In this document: positions 22,229 to 32,965 of the stretch, one piece after another
Layout: each line of letters begins with the position of its first letter
How positions within the stretch are numbered: the stretch's first letter is position 1
Source of the DNA: Botryosphaeria dothidea
Lineage: Eukaryota; Ascomycota; Dothideomycetes; Botryosphaeriales; Botryosphaeriaceae
Length of the DNA: 64,000 nt
NCBI GenBank assembly: GCA_011503125.2
Contig: WWBZ02000022.1
Span: 3,906,001 to 3,970,000 of the forward strand
Direction: 5' to 3'
Position numbers and translations under genes: made by a program
Notes under the pieces: model-generated
What the model was told of the DNA's origin: nothing
Seen by the model: only the letters and a program-made list of their open reading frames with translations
The model's database searches: none

Positions 22229-22591
22229 CCAGAAGTAGCAGTGCCAGCGACACTCACTGAAAGACCCAACAGCTGGCCCGCACCCAGCTCACTCTCGTTC
22301 TGCACCGCCAAGTCCGTGGTACCGTTGCAAAGAAAGCCCTTGTTCAAAGATGATCCCAATGACTACCTCGCAGGTCTAATAACCTGTCTTCCACCTTCCA
22401 TCCTGGACAACGGAGTCATGGACAACAAAGACCAATACCAGAAGTCGGCCGCCGACGCAGCGAATGCATTGCCTCGAAGCACAAAAATCGCCATAATCTC
22501 TAGCATCGTCGGTTCGGTCGTTCTTCTGCTGCTTGCCGCTCTGCTCAAGCCGCTCTGTAAGCGCTGGCGTGGCCGCAACGAGCCACGTTAG
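22229..22591 (+). CDS. 3' exon of a possible small single-pass membrane protein
   Basis: The frame from a plausible acceptor (CTGACAG ending at 22228) to the stop at 22591 encodes about 120 residues. It ends with a clear transmembrane helix, IAIISSIVGSVVLLLLAALL, followed by basic residues KRWRGR (cytosolic-side signal). The preceding part has two cysteines and many Ser/Pro, as in extracellular stems. No start codon lies in frame; a donor GTGAGT at 22179 would give a 50-bp intron, but the upstream exon and start could not be fixed. The opposite strand is also open in part. It may be a real secreted or surface protein with unfound 5' exons, or chance. Confidence 0.33.
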   Translation, partial: PEVAVPATLTERPNSWPAPSSLSFCTAKSVVPLQRKPLFKDDPNDYLAGLITCLPPSILDNGVMDNKDQYQKSAADAANALPRSTKIAIISSIVGSVVLLLLAALLKPLCKRWRGRNEPR

Positions 22592-25173
22592 TCCTGCTGA
22601 GGCCGGTCGACGGGGTTCGCAATGGTACTGCCACCGGCTCTGGGCACCAGCCTTGCCAGGAGTCAGCCTCACTCTTCATGGCGTTGTCTGCTTGCAGGAG
22701 CTACGAGCGAACTTGTCATTAAGATATTACTTCAAGGTGGAGCTGGAAAGGATTGGAGCAGGTGTTACGGGCAACATATAGGCTGCTGGAATTATCAGGT
22801 TCGTTTTTTTGTTGGGATTGCTCGTACGTCGGTTTGGTAGACCATGATGCAATTGAGTCTAGCGTGCAGTGTAGAGAAGGAGTGGTGTAGTCGACTTAAT
22901 CGCACAGATAAAGCCGATGGGCAGAGGTCAGCTGCAACAGCTCTCAGCACTATTGTGGTCCCTGCAGGCTGTCATTCGCAATGGCGTCGGCGAGGCTGGC
23001 GGGGAAATATTGGATCATGGCTTGGCAGGCACCCCTGCTCGTTCCCGATCGAGATTTGGATGACGGCACTTGTCGGAGGGGCAGCGCACGACGAAAGCAG
23101 GGACGTCGCCAGGGAAAATGAGATCAGCAGTGCCATGTCGCGCAGCGCACGCCCCGAGCACTTGCATCATCGGATCGGCAGGGCGCAAGGCGCAAGGCGC
23201 TGAAACAGAGCGATTGAGGTGGTGAGCGGGCGGGACGGATGAGTGGCCTGCAAAGCGAGTTCTGGGCGGCTGCAACCGCGCGCAGAGAGCAGAGCTGCAA
23301 GGAACAGGGCAAGCGCGACGTCAATGGCTCTCGACGTCCAGCGTTCAGGGGTTCGATAAGCTTACTGGAGCTTGTAGTGGGCTAAGTTGGCCAGAGAGAG
23401 GAAAAAGCAAGCTAGTCAGCCACAGCGTCCACCACGAGCCAGCGCGTGGCCTGCTGCCGCCTGCTGCAGTCTGCGGCGTTCCGGAAGGACGCGGCGCTTC
23501 TTGCTCGGCGTCAATCGCCCACGAGAATCCCATCTAGCGCCTGTCGTGCTGCTGTGTGACCCGCTCCTGTGGGCTGTGGGCTCGCATCACCAATAAAGCC
23601 TGCGTGCCAGCCACCCCCCGGCGCACTTGGAGAAGAGTTGCTCCCCCACCTTGCTCGACTGCAGTACTCCACCATACTGCCATCTCATGGCCTTCTACTT
23701 CGACGACCTACTCACCGCTGGTGACGCCGAACAGGCGCTTCGCTATAAATTCTCCCACGTCGACATCCGCCCAGGCTCCGCCAGCAGCTGGTACTCGTCG
23801 TCAAAGAGCAGCACTGCTCCTCTCTGCGCCTCCAATTCGCGCAGCAAGCTGGTCAAGCACAATGCCAGATACTCGACCCCTGTCGCCTGCGCCTCGTGGC
23901 CCTGCAAGGCCCCGCGTGTCTACGAGCCGCACTACAAGTACCGTTACTCGTGCCAATACAACCGCCAAGGCTACTCATACCTCGATCTGTGAGCGCTGAG
24001 CTTCCGCCATGTCCAAATATTCTTCGAGTCAATCCCAACTTCCACGCGCCGGGCAGGCATCTCCCCGGACGTCCTTCTAGGAAACCCCATATTCTCTCCT
24101 ACTATTCCGTCTTATATCTCCCACAACTTCCATTCTCCCAAGACGACGTCCTCAGTCCGGTAATCAACCACTGAACCGGTTTCGATTCGGCGAGGCAGAT
24201 TACAACCATCCCATGAGGAGGAGGCATCCGCGATCTTCCGATCATTCATTTGAAATCTCTTAGAGATTGCTTCGAGACAATTGAATCATACGTTCATTCG
24301 CTCCTGAGGTTTTCATACATCGACGCTGGGTACTTTTTAGCAGGCGAGGAGAAGGGGGCAAGGGAAGGCGCCGGGCACGCCGGCCCAGGCGGCCAAAATT
24401 ACGCCGCAATCACTCTTTCAGACGTGTCGTTCGCTCGAGACGTGGATTCCAAATTTGGTACGGTTTGATTACGAACGAGTCAGCGCGGTGGAGCATATCG
24501 GCGGGGTGGGAGATGAAAGCCTCGCGAATCGGATCTACACTGTCAGACTTCTCACGTGGAGGTGATTAAAGGCTGCGAGGAGACGGGCGACGGAGCGATG
24601 GAATGGACCTGCAGTAGTATGCGAATCGAGACCCTTAGACTACTCAGATAGAGCGATAGCTAATAGCAGCTGGTCCAATCGAGTTCGCCATGGCAAAGAT
24701 CCACTGCGGCTGAAAATACTTCGCTGTGGCTGCATTGTGCAGTAGTCATCGACGGATTGTTCGAGAGTTGTTGTCAAGTGTCGCCGTTGGGCGGAGAGAA
24801 AGAAGAAAACAGGGTCCAGACAGCCACAGTGCCGAAAGCTCAACCACGGTTCGTGGTTAGACTGGGGCGGGGCCCAGGCGGACGCAATGGGCGGCTGGGG
24901 AGCCCGGCGCGGGAGGTCAGTGGTCGTGGGCATCGATCCATGCGAGCAACAGGGCACAGCGGGACGATCCGCCGTGGTGAAACGATAGCATCCACAAGGG
25001 CCCTGCCTGTGCCATTTTGCGGATGTGAAGGTGGATGGACGGAGCGACGTGGTTTGGCACCGCCCGGGCCCGTTCGAGCACGTCGAGACGTCATTGCCGA
25101 GGTCCGATGCATGCTACGATAAACTCTCTGCTCAACAACACCGTCACTCAAAACCAGAGAGCGTCAGGCAGCC
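22592..25173. other. Long intergenic region
   Basis: 2.6 kb. The only frame of note is plus 23687-23992 (101 residues, MAFYFDDLLTAGDAEQAL..., Tyr/Ser-rich, ending YNRQGYSYLDL). It has a protein-like start but no domain, signal or splice evidence, so it is not called. The end next to 25174 is the promoter of the following hydrolase. Confidence 0.45.
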
Positions 25174-26742
25174 ATGCCGGCCTTCCACATCACGGCGGCG
25201 AGCACCGCAGCCTCCCTGCCCTATGTCACCGCTGGCGCCGCCGCCTTGGCACTCTTGCTCGTTGCCAAGTCCGTCATGGTACCTGGTCCATCACCACCCT
25301 CTGCGCGCGCTAAACACGTCTTACTTTCCCCGCGCACTACGCTGCTGCCCAAGCTCTCGAGTGATGAGGCCGCAGCCCTGCCTTATCCGCCCGACGTGCT
25401 CCCAGGTGCTCGAGATGTCGAGACCCCTTATGGGAGCCTGAGGGTCTACGAATGGGGCCCCATTGAGGGTGACAAGGTTTTACTAGTCCACGGAATCAGC
25501 ACCCCGTGCGTAGCCTTGGCTCCTCTGGCGGAAGAGCTAGTCAAGCGGGGAAGGCGGGTCATGTTGTTTGGTAAGTCCCGTTCGTTGTTCTTCTTCACTT
25601 CCACATTATTTGGGAAGAAATGGAAATGGCATATTCCAAAGGTTTCTCCAAAAAAAAAAAAATAGAAGCTCTTTCGTCAATCTCGTGTCTTCTCTGTGGA
25701 TACCTGAGCCCTGTCTCCCTTTGAACTTCATCAGCTCCAGGCTATACAGTTCATTCGCCATCCGCTCTGCTGCGCGAAGACCTTCTACTCTGCGCGTGCA
25801 CTCTCCAAACTCTCTGTTCTCACACACCACGAATCACGACAGACCTCTTCGGCCGCGGCTACTCAGACGCCCCCGCCGACCTCCCCTACGACGCCCGCCT
25901 CTACACGACCCAGATCCTCCTCGCCCTCGCCTCCTCCCCGCTCCCCTGGACCGGCGGTGCCCGCAACGCTTTCACCATCGCCGGCTACTCGCTCGGCGGC
26001 GGCATCGTCAGTAATCCCAATCTCCATATCAAAAGTACAAAGCAACCGACATGTGATGAATCACTTTCAGGCCGCCGACTTCACCTCGCACTTCCCGCAC
26101 CTCATCGCCTCGCTCGTCCTCATCGCCCCCGGCGGCCTCATCCGCCCGGCCCACATCTCCTGGAAGAGCAAGCTCCTCTACAACACGCCCCTGCCCTCCC
26201 CGCTCATCCACCGGCTCGTCGGCCGCCGCCTCTACACGCCGCCAACCACGGCCCCGCCGCCCTCGACGCCCCGCCCCGCCTCGGCCACCGACGCCGCCCA
26301 GGCCGAGGCAGGGCCGCCCGTGCGCACGAGGAGGAGCAACAGCACGCTCTCACACCCCGCCCTGCTGGTCCCGCCCCGCCCCGCCATCACCGCCGCCGCC
26401 GCCGTCAACTGGCAGCTCGCCGCGCACCCGGGCTTCGTGCCCGCGTTCGTCAGCAGCATCCGGCACGCGCCCGTCTACGCGCAGCACGTGCGGTGGCGCG
26501 TCGTCGGGGAGAGGCTGGCGCAGGAGCGAGCCGCTGCCGAGGCGAAGGGGGAGGTGGCGCGGAAGAAGGTGTTGTTAGTGCTGGGGCAGGCGGATCCGAT
26601 CGTGATCGCGGACGAGGTGAGGGTCGATGCGGAGGGGGTGTTGGGCGGGGAGGCGAATTTGGAGACGGTCGTGCTGGAGGCGGGGCATGAGGTGCCGATG
26701 AGTAGGGCGAGGGAGGTGGCGGAGGCTATGGTGGGGTTCTAG
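25174..26742 (+). CDS. Membrane-anchored alpha/beta hydrolase
   Basis: Predicted 410 residues, exons 25174-25570, 25843-26006, 26071-26742. A hydrophobic helix near residues 18-33 suggests an N-terminal membrane anchor. The core shows VLLVHGIST (oxyanion strand), FDLFGRGYSDAP, the nucleophile elbow GYSLGGGIAADF, a lid region rich in Pro/Ala/Thr, the late strand VLLVLGQADPIV with an Asp, and the catalytic His in EAGHEVP. This is a serine hydrolase or lipase-like enzyme of unknown substrate. The first intron is 272 bp, unusually long here, with a 13-A tract; the second (26007-26070) begins GTCAGT and is nearly a copy of an intron in the gene at 43,910. Codons in exon 3 are strongly GC-biased. 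The junction GGGI-AADF fixes the second intron. Confidence 0.85.
26007..26070 (+). repeat. Introner-like intron, copy 1 (hydrolase intron 2)
   Basis: This 64-bp spliceosomal intron aligns end to end with the intron at 44995-45059: about 52 of 65 aligned positions agree, including the first eight bases (GTCAGTAA), a shared block AATCTCCATATCAAAA and the block GTACA..GCAAC. The host genes are unrelated, so common descent of the introns themselves is the best explanation. Confidence 0.75.
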
Positions 26743-27111
26743 GAGGGGCATTGAAGGGTTTAAGAGATTGATGATATACGAGAGAGAATGAAATGTTGGT
26801 ATAGATATGAACATTACGCGGTCCTGTACGGAGACCATAGAATAGAAATTGGAGAGAGGGTGGCTTCAAAGAGTGGCTACGCACTTGGCTGAAGCGACTT
26901 AGTTCACTGAAAAGGGCCTCCAGCTACCACCAATCTGATTCTGCGTCCGTGAAACCAACTCGATTTCTGGCGTCAACACAATTGCCAAAAGCATGAATGC
27001 TTTCGATGATATTCTGCGGAACAAACGACAATATGAGTCCATTCATCTTCCCGTAGAGAGTCGAAGCAGTCATCCGGATGCAAATGATCATTGGAGGCGG
27101 AAAGGAATGGA
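26743..27111. other. Convergent 3' flanks
   Basis: 369 bp between the hydrolase and the zinc-finger gene, which converge. AT-rich; nothing else seen. Confidence 0.6.
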
Positions 27112-27801
27112 CTACAAAACAAAGTATTGCGGGTGGTCTTTTCTCTCGTGGTTCCGTCTGTTATCTTCCCTGCTAAACTTCTTTGCGCAGAAGGCACATT
27201 TTGGCCGCCCTCCCAAATGCACTGCCAAGCGCATGTGTCGGTGGTAGTTGCTTGCAGTCTTGAAAGTCTTTCTGTGAACCTTGCACTCATACAGGGCTTT
27301 CTTTTTCGGAGAATTGGGTTTTGCCTGTGGTTTGGATGGAATTTCTGATGGAATGGCAGTCTCTTCCGAGTGCGGGGAGGAAGTAGATGTGCTAGAAAGA
27401 TCTTTATGAGAGGTCGATCTGGTGTGAATATACATATATCAGAGAAATTTCAAGAGCATTAGAAGTAGTCCTGCGTGAATTTCTCACCTTTTGTCATAAT
27501 CGGAATGATCAGGGCTCGAATTGTGATCAGTGGGTGTTCCCGCGCTGAAATTTGACGTTGTAGCAGGCGGAACTGGGGTTGAGGACCACATTGTTGATGG
27601 CACTGATGGTGGTTGAAGAGGGATAGTAGTTCCCAAGTCATTTTGCAATTCTCCATCCGGCGTATAATTGAAGCCATGCTTTAAAAAGGCGCTCATGGCT
27701 TTGCAGGAGATCTCTGTTTGAACCAAGCAATGCCGCTTGTCACATTGTTGTAGAATCTGAGACGTCAAATCTTCGGACTTCGCGCAGTCAGTACATGCCA
27801 T
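27112..27801 (-). CDS. Small C2H2 zinc-finger protein
   Basis: Predicted 206 residues, exons 27801-27488 and 27418-27112 with a 69-bp intron. The C-terminal third has two adjacent finger-like units. The second is canonical: C-A-F-C, 12 residues, H-x4-H (PKCAFCAKKF to HERKDH). The first, YECKVHRKTFKTASNYHRHM, has His in place of the second zinc Cys (C-x2-H), so it may bind zinc atypically or not at all. The N-terminus has several cysteines (MACTDCAKS, QQCDKRHC), then a Ser/Pro/Thr-rich linker. It is probably a DNA-binding regulator. The start at 27801 is chosen because translation upstream crosses the neighbouring gene's end. The neighbour at 27819 lies only 17 bp upstream on the same strand, so there is almost no promoter of its own; an alternative is that the two form one transcript. 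Confidence 0.7.
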
Positions 27802-27818
27802 ATTTTCATCAGAACCGG

Positions 27819-29981
27819 TCAGAAGTTTATCCCTACCAGAAATAGAACAGAGGCTGCGCAATACAAGGTTGATCGAAGGGACGCAAAACTCTCCAAGGGT
27901 CCGACTGAGACAACCTTCTGGATATCAGAGAGAGCCCAGAGCACATGCGGCAAAGCATGGTTCTGTTGGAGAACCGCGTTGAGGATACTGGTGGCAGCTG
28001 CCTGCAAAACCTCATCCCTTCCCTTGCGCACTATGGATTCTTCCTGTGCTAGTAGAACGAGGTCCAGTCCTGTAATGTGCATAACTGCGTACTTCAGTGT
28101 CAATGCTGCATCAAATTGTGGCAATTCCATGCCTACCAAGCAGGAATGAGATGGCGCAGATGAATGCCACCCCAATGAGGATAGTCAGGAGAATGGTTTC
28201 CTGGGATACAGGAGGGTCGGTCTCTGTCTGTAATTGCTTCCCCCATCCTGGAGACGTGGAGTGCTGTGATCCTCTTTCATCAACTGATGGCGGGTCGTCA
28301 TCAAATCCTTCTAGGTCCTCTCCATCTCGTTTGGACTCCATCGGACGTCCATCGGGATATTTCTGCTGCCATGTGGTTCGAGCGGCCTTGAGTCCTGAGA
28401 AATCTGTCGACCCTGAAATGTCGAAAACTGAGCTTGCTCTTTCCACAAACTCAATAGACAAGGCGCGGAATGCTTCCAAAGCCTGTTTGAGGGCTTCCTG
28501 GTCGAGAGGTAGCACCTCTGAACTTTCGTGCACATCGATTCCCCAGATACTTAACACAGCGTCGGCGAAACGATGCTCCGCCACTGGGTCAACTTTGAAG
28601 AGCACTCTCCATCGACCGATGTCCCTATCGTAGTCAGAAAGGAGGCTTTTCCCATCGACGCTGTCCATGATTGAGGTCATGACCCTGGACATGGTAAGGA
28701 ACATGATGACATCATTCACTTTCCGAGGTGCCCGACCGTTGCAAAGCCTCCGCAGTGTTTTAATGGCCGACTTCCAGGCCGCTCGTTTGTGGACGTCGAA
28801 ACAGTGTGCCCAGGTCTTGAAAAGCCGCTTCGCCTCGGGATTGAGGGGAATGTCGTCTGATGATGATCCCTCAGCAGCATTCATGATGCGTGAGTGCTCC
28901 TTGTCAAAGCCGACACGTTACTGAATGAGCTCTTCCGAAGGTCTTACTTTGGTCACCCAACGATGACCATATCCAGGTCTTCGAGGATGAATGGCAGTTA
29001 GCTCTCTTAACTCCCGTGGCTCTTGTCCCTCCTAAGGAAATATTCCTTTCAGTAAATCTACGTGAGAATAATCTTCCCCAATGAAACAACCAGTACCTAC
29101 TCCGAGGAAGGCATTCGAAACTCCGAGCAAGGTATTCGAAAGGTCTCCTTCGGATATAGTGTAGTCTTGTTCGAATATTTCTGAGGTAATCCGGGGGAGA
29201 TCAGCGGGGTATTGCAGATCGTCAGCCATGTAGTACGCGGCCTCAAGAGCATTGAGCTGCTCGAAGATTGAACGTGGCCATGGTGTGCCTGATAAGTCTT
29301 CTTCTTGGTCTCCGGTAGTGTTTATTTCCTGCCATCTTTGCCAGCGATCGTGGTCAAGAAAGCCGTCGCGATAGATGTTATCAAACCCATAGCTCCTGAA
29401 GACCTCGGGGTCATTGAGGAACGATTCAACGAGTACTTCCAGATCGTAATTGACAACAGAGCCTCTGTTAGTAGATATATCATGATCTATCCTCATACTT
29501 TGTCCTTCGAGCCTCTTGAGACGATTCTCGAGGGCTTCGGCGAGCGACGGTTGCATCTGGAGAAGTAGGAGTCCATCAAAAGAATCTTCGCGGTCGGGTA
29601 AATCAGGCACCCCAAGCGTTTTCAGTGTATCCCGAAGTGCTCCGGAATGCATTTTTACGGTGATACTGGTCGGTTCTTTCGTGACTGAAAATGCGAGGGC
29701 TGTATTCGAATTGCGACTTTTGAATGTACGACAGAGACAAGTCCGTCCGCAATCGCGACGTTCCAAAATGTCAAGCCATGTATGACCATCGTACGTATCA
29801 CCGAGGAATGTTCTAGTTCTTAGAGAGGCTCAGTAAGGCAAAGGTTGACAGATTTGCTCAGAACTTACCCATCTTCGCGTGATTCCCACAGTCGATAAAA
29901 CCCACGGTAATCCCATGTCGACGAAAATGACCTCGCTTGAGCCTTCTTGTAAGGGCAGTCGTCCGAAAGACTTCGCGCCAT
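27819..29981 (-). CDS. Fungal membrane-anchored protein of unknown function
   Basis: Predicted 640 residues in five exons: 29981-29869, 29812-29101, 29031-28948, 28899-28137, 28069-27819; introns 56, 69, 48 and 67 bp. The N-terminus (MARSLSDDCPYKKAQARSF) leads into WESREDGTFLGDTYDGHTW and a Cys cluster RRDCGRTCLCRTF. The middle is Asp/Glu/Leu-rich and helical. Near residue 540 a hydrophobic helix (ETILLTILIGVAFICAISFL) suggests one membrane span. No family recognised. Exon phases all close, which supports the model; the 48-bp third intron ends in AAG rather than CAG/TAG and is the weakest point. A trailing helical domain of about 80 residues follows the span. It could be a receptor-like or incompatibility-type protein, but nothing in the sequence proves that. 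Confidence 0.62.
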
Positions 29982-30919
29982 TGCTCAATTGGACAAGGCT
30001 TGGAGGATGCCTTGTGTGATCCGGAAGCTGGTACGCCGTGTGCGGGGCGAAGTGGGAGAAAGAGCGGGGGTGTATCTGAGAGATGCGAAGAATAGAATGG
30101 TAGTACGAAAACAAAGTTGAGCAGAAGTAGAAAACAAACCAGTGGGACGCTGTTGTGGGTGTGTTTGGAACTCTATCCTGGAAAGATACGGGGGAATTGA
30201 AGCGGATCTTTATACCTACTGCGTAAGAGCAATTGGGGGCTGAGAAAGTAAAATGGGGAATCCGTGAATCCCGTCCATGCAAGATTCCCACGTCAACGTG
30301 GGCCAACCGAATTGCACAGAACGAGAACACGCCTTGCGACGGGCTGAGGACCGGGGGCCTGGATCGCAGCCTGGCAACTCATTACGAGGCCGTACAACTT
30401 ACGTTAAGCGTGCAGCCAAATAAATGCCACTAAGCGGATCGATGAATGATGAATGTGCGTGTAAATCGACCGTGAGTGGATGAACGTTATGGCTCTTGCC
30501 GCTGTGCTTGCGAAATTACCTGCTCGGCTTGTTCTGTGGCACCGCCTGCACGTCGCACAGCATGACCTTTCACGCGTCTGCACAGAAGCGGTAATGCTGT
30601 TCTTCTGGAACGGCCGGCCCCCAAGTCTGCATGATTCCCAAATATCAGCCAATCAGAACGAACATGTTGCCACAACTGGGAATCACTGAAGACTGACCAA
30701 TGATCATGGCTCAACACGACATATGACGAGGCTACTCTTTCTGGGAAAGGTAGGGCTGGAGGATGTTTCAAGGCGACGGCTGTAGAATTCCTCGTCACAA
30801 GCTGGGAATCAGTGCGGGAATGTGGGAATTCAGCAGCCTACTGTGACGGAAAATACCCTTTGCAGAATAGCTATCTTGGAGGTGCTTATAATCATAATAG
30901 GATGTCTCGAGCAACTTTC
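29982..30919. other. Intergenic: promoter of the 640-residue protein gene
   Basis: About 0.9 kb. Contains the promoter and leader of the gene starting at 29981. No supportable gene. Confidence 0.55.
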
Positions 30920-31438
30920 TCAGTTCATCAGAGGAGTCCTGACTATCAGTTCCAGCAGCATACCAACAGAGAAAGCGAGAACAATGGTGAACGAAGACCA
31001 GAAAAGTACCACGAATGGCCACATTAAGTAAGAAATCATACCCCCTGCCGGAAGTGGAAGGATACGGACAAGGAGTTAACAGCCATGAAAGCCAAGGTCT
31101 GAAGGCCCAAAATGACTTGCTCCAAGGTGTGGGCTCTTGGGCAGATGGACGAGCAGAAGAGGCACATCGGCCTCGAGAGACAGCCGGCTCCAACAACGGT
31201 CCGCCACATGAACCAGCATTCTCGCAACAGATTGGCAATGGGAATGATCCTATGGGGCGATTCCTAGAAGAGTCGCCTCGAGACTCCAGCCAAGTCCTGC
31301 TGTGGCTTGGCCAACGCAATAACTCAGGAAAGTGAAGGACATGAGTTGCAGAAATTGCTTCAAGTGATGGTCTCCGAAAGGGAGGGGTGCAATTCGGAGG
31401 TGTGTGCGGCCGAGGTCTGGAAAATCTGCTCCGTTCAT
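30920..31438 (-). pseudogene. Broken multipass membrane-protein gene
   Basis: On the minus strand several hydrophobic, protein-like pieces follow one another in different frames: a 62-residue piece with FLSYCVGQATAGLGWSLEAT ending at an in-frame stop, then one with LLRECWFMWRTVVGAGCLSR, then LLLVHLPKSPHLGASHFG in the first frame again, then LGLQTLAFMAVNSLSV, and finally WPFVVLFWSSFTIVLAFSV ending in a stop at 30920. The breaks do not coincide with good splice sites, so I read this as a decayed gene for a polytopic membrane protein. The fallback is chance hydrophobic frames; no family is assigned. Confidence 0.35.
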
Positions 31439-31636
31439 TGGTACTCGCCACCTGATTGGTTATCGCAATGAAATATGTTATTTTCTCGATTGAACAACGA
31501 CCCGAGCGGCAAAGTGGCTTAAGACTAATGAAATCCACTCTGTACTTGCCCTAATTAATGACAACGTCAGACAGCAAAGACCATACAAACCCGTGTGCTC
31601 AGCATTGCATATGTGCTTTGTGTGGCATTTCCATGC

Positions 31637-32965
31637 TTATCCCAGGTGCTTTAAGATCAGATCCACTTCAGCCTGAGCGGCTTCGATTGCGTGTTCCGGA
31701 GGAAATTCTGGCTTCCATCCAAGCTGTTCACCATGAACAGCGGTGAAGGTGCAGCTGCAGGTACTTGATCAGCGGAATCTGCAGTCAAAAAGAGAGAGTA
31801 TTGCCTTACTTCCCCCCAACCTGCACCTCAACAAATGGTTTCGAGCAATCCAGAGCGGCAGCCATCTTCTCAAGAGCGGAGTCATCGGCGGAACTGACAG
31901 TATCACTTTCAATGACACCGTGCTTTGTGAGTGCCTTAGCCATGGCGGCGTAGAGATCGTCCCACGCTACGCTACCGGAAGACGCAAGGTAGAATCCGTG
32001 TTTGCCGTGGTCCGGATTCTCGCCATTCAGTATCGCCCTCAGAAGTGTCAGATATAGGCTAGCATTATCAAGAACGTGACACACTGGCCAATTCTTGTTA
32101 TTTTGTCAGCTGGGGACGACACCGCCGACTGTCACGGCATCTGAAAAGGAGAAGTACCGCTGGCCCCTCCGTGACCTTGTAGACTTGGCCTGCTGCTTTT
32201 GCAGCTTTCACAATTGCAACTGTTTGGATCGAGATGGGATTGCCGAACCCTTCACCTTTGCCATCTGAAAGGAGATATCAGGCCGAGCCGTCCAGAGTAA
32301 AATCATGGAGTAACTCACAGACAATGCATGGATAAAACACGTAAGTTTTGACTTCATGCAATTCGCCCCGCTCAACGACGGTGCAGTCTGTTTTGACGGC
32401 CTGTGATTCCTTCAGCTATGGCTACATGGTGCTTCTCGATTAGAATACTCACTGCCAGCATCTCAGGGTGCTGTGACTGCTGGGCCTTGTGAATGGCGAA
32501 CAGATCAGGGTCTATGTCCAGAAGAGGACGGTCGTTTGGAGCGCCAGCATGGCTCGAAAATATCTTTGCGCCGCTCGTCTGGATAGTCCGTGTCAGTGTA
32601 GGCTGCAGTCAAGCTGCAGGTTTTGGGACACTCACATGGAGGAAATGGACTTCCTGCCCGGTCTTCTTTTTCAATTCTCCGAGAGCCTTGATGATTGAGA
32701 CCTGCGAGTCCGAGCGAAGTACGTCTATCAGAAAGTAGACGATGGTGATGTTGTTTGCCTCAATCGCGTCTGCCACGGCGGTTTCGTCGTAAGGGGAGAA
32801 TGTGAGAGGCTTCGCTCCATATTGCTTGACTGCCTCGGCCTGTGCGTCAGTCCGGACGAGAGCAAACAAGTTGTTGTAGCCTTTGAGGTCCGCATTGTGC
32901 CATCGGGCGAGGAGAGTGCCGCCCAAGTACCCAGAGGCGCCGGTGATGAGAATATTGTGAGGCAT
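31637..32965 (-). CDS. NAD(P)-dependent epimerase/dehydratase-like (extended SDR)
   Basis: Predicted 348 residues in six exons: 32965-32636, 32578-32453, 32400-32319, 32264-32158, 32093-31810, 31754-31637; five introns of 52-64 bp, all phases closing. The N-terminus MPHNILITGASGYLGG holds the Rossmann GxxGxxG. Then come FALVRTDAQAEAV and, later, PCIVYGKGEGFGNPIS, WPVCHVLDNASLYLTLLR and LGWKPEFPPEHAIEAAQAEV, the order seen in fungal epimerase-like proteins. The active-site Tyr-x3-Lys is not clear: the expected region carries YPCIVYGKG, so catalysis may differ from classic SDRs. Substrate unknown; cytosolic. One intron (32157-32094) ends in AAG. The last intron is fixed by VGGNCTFTAVHGEQ; without splicing the frame would stop at VQVGGK. 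Confidence 0.85.

Noticed and set aside
30795..31538. 247-codon minus-strand frame overlapping the membrane-protein relic
   Set aside because: Its translation is Ser/Pro/Arg-rich; the hydrophobic, protein-like pieces lie in the other two frames.
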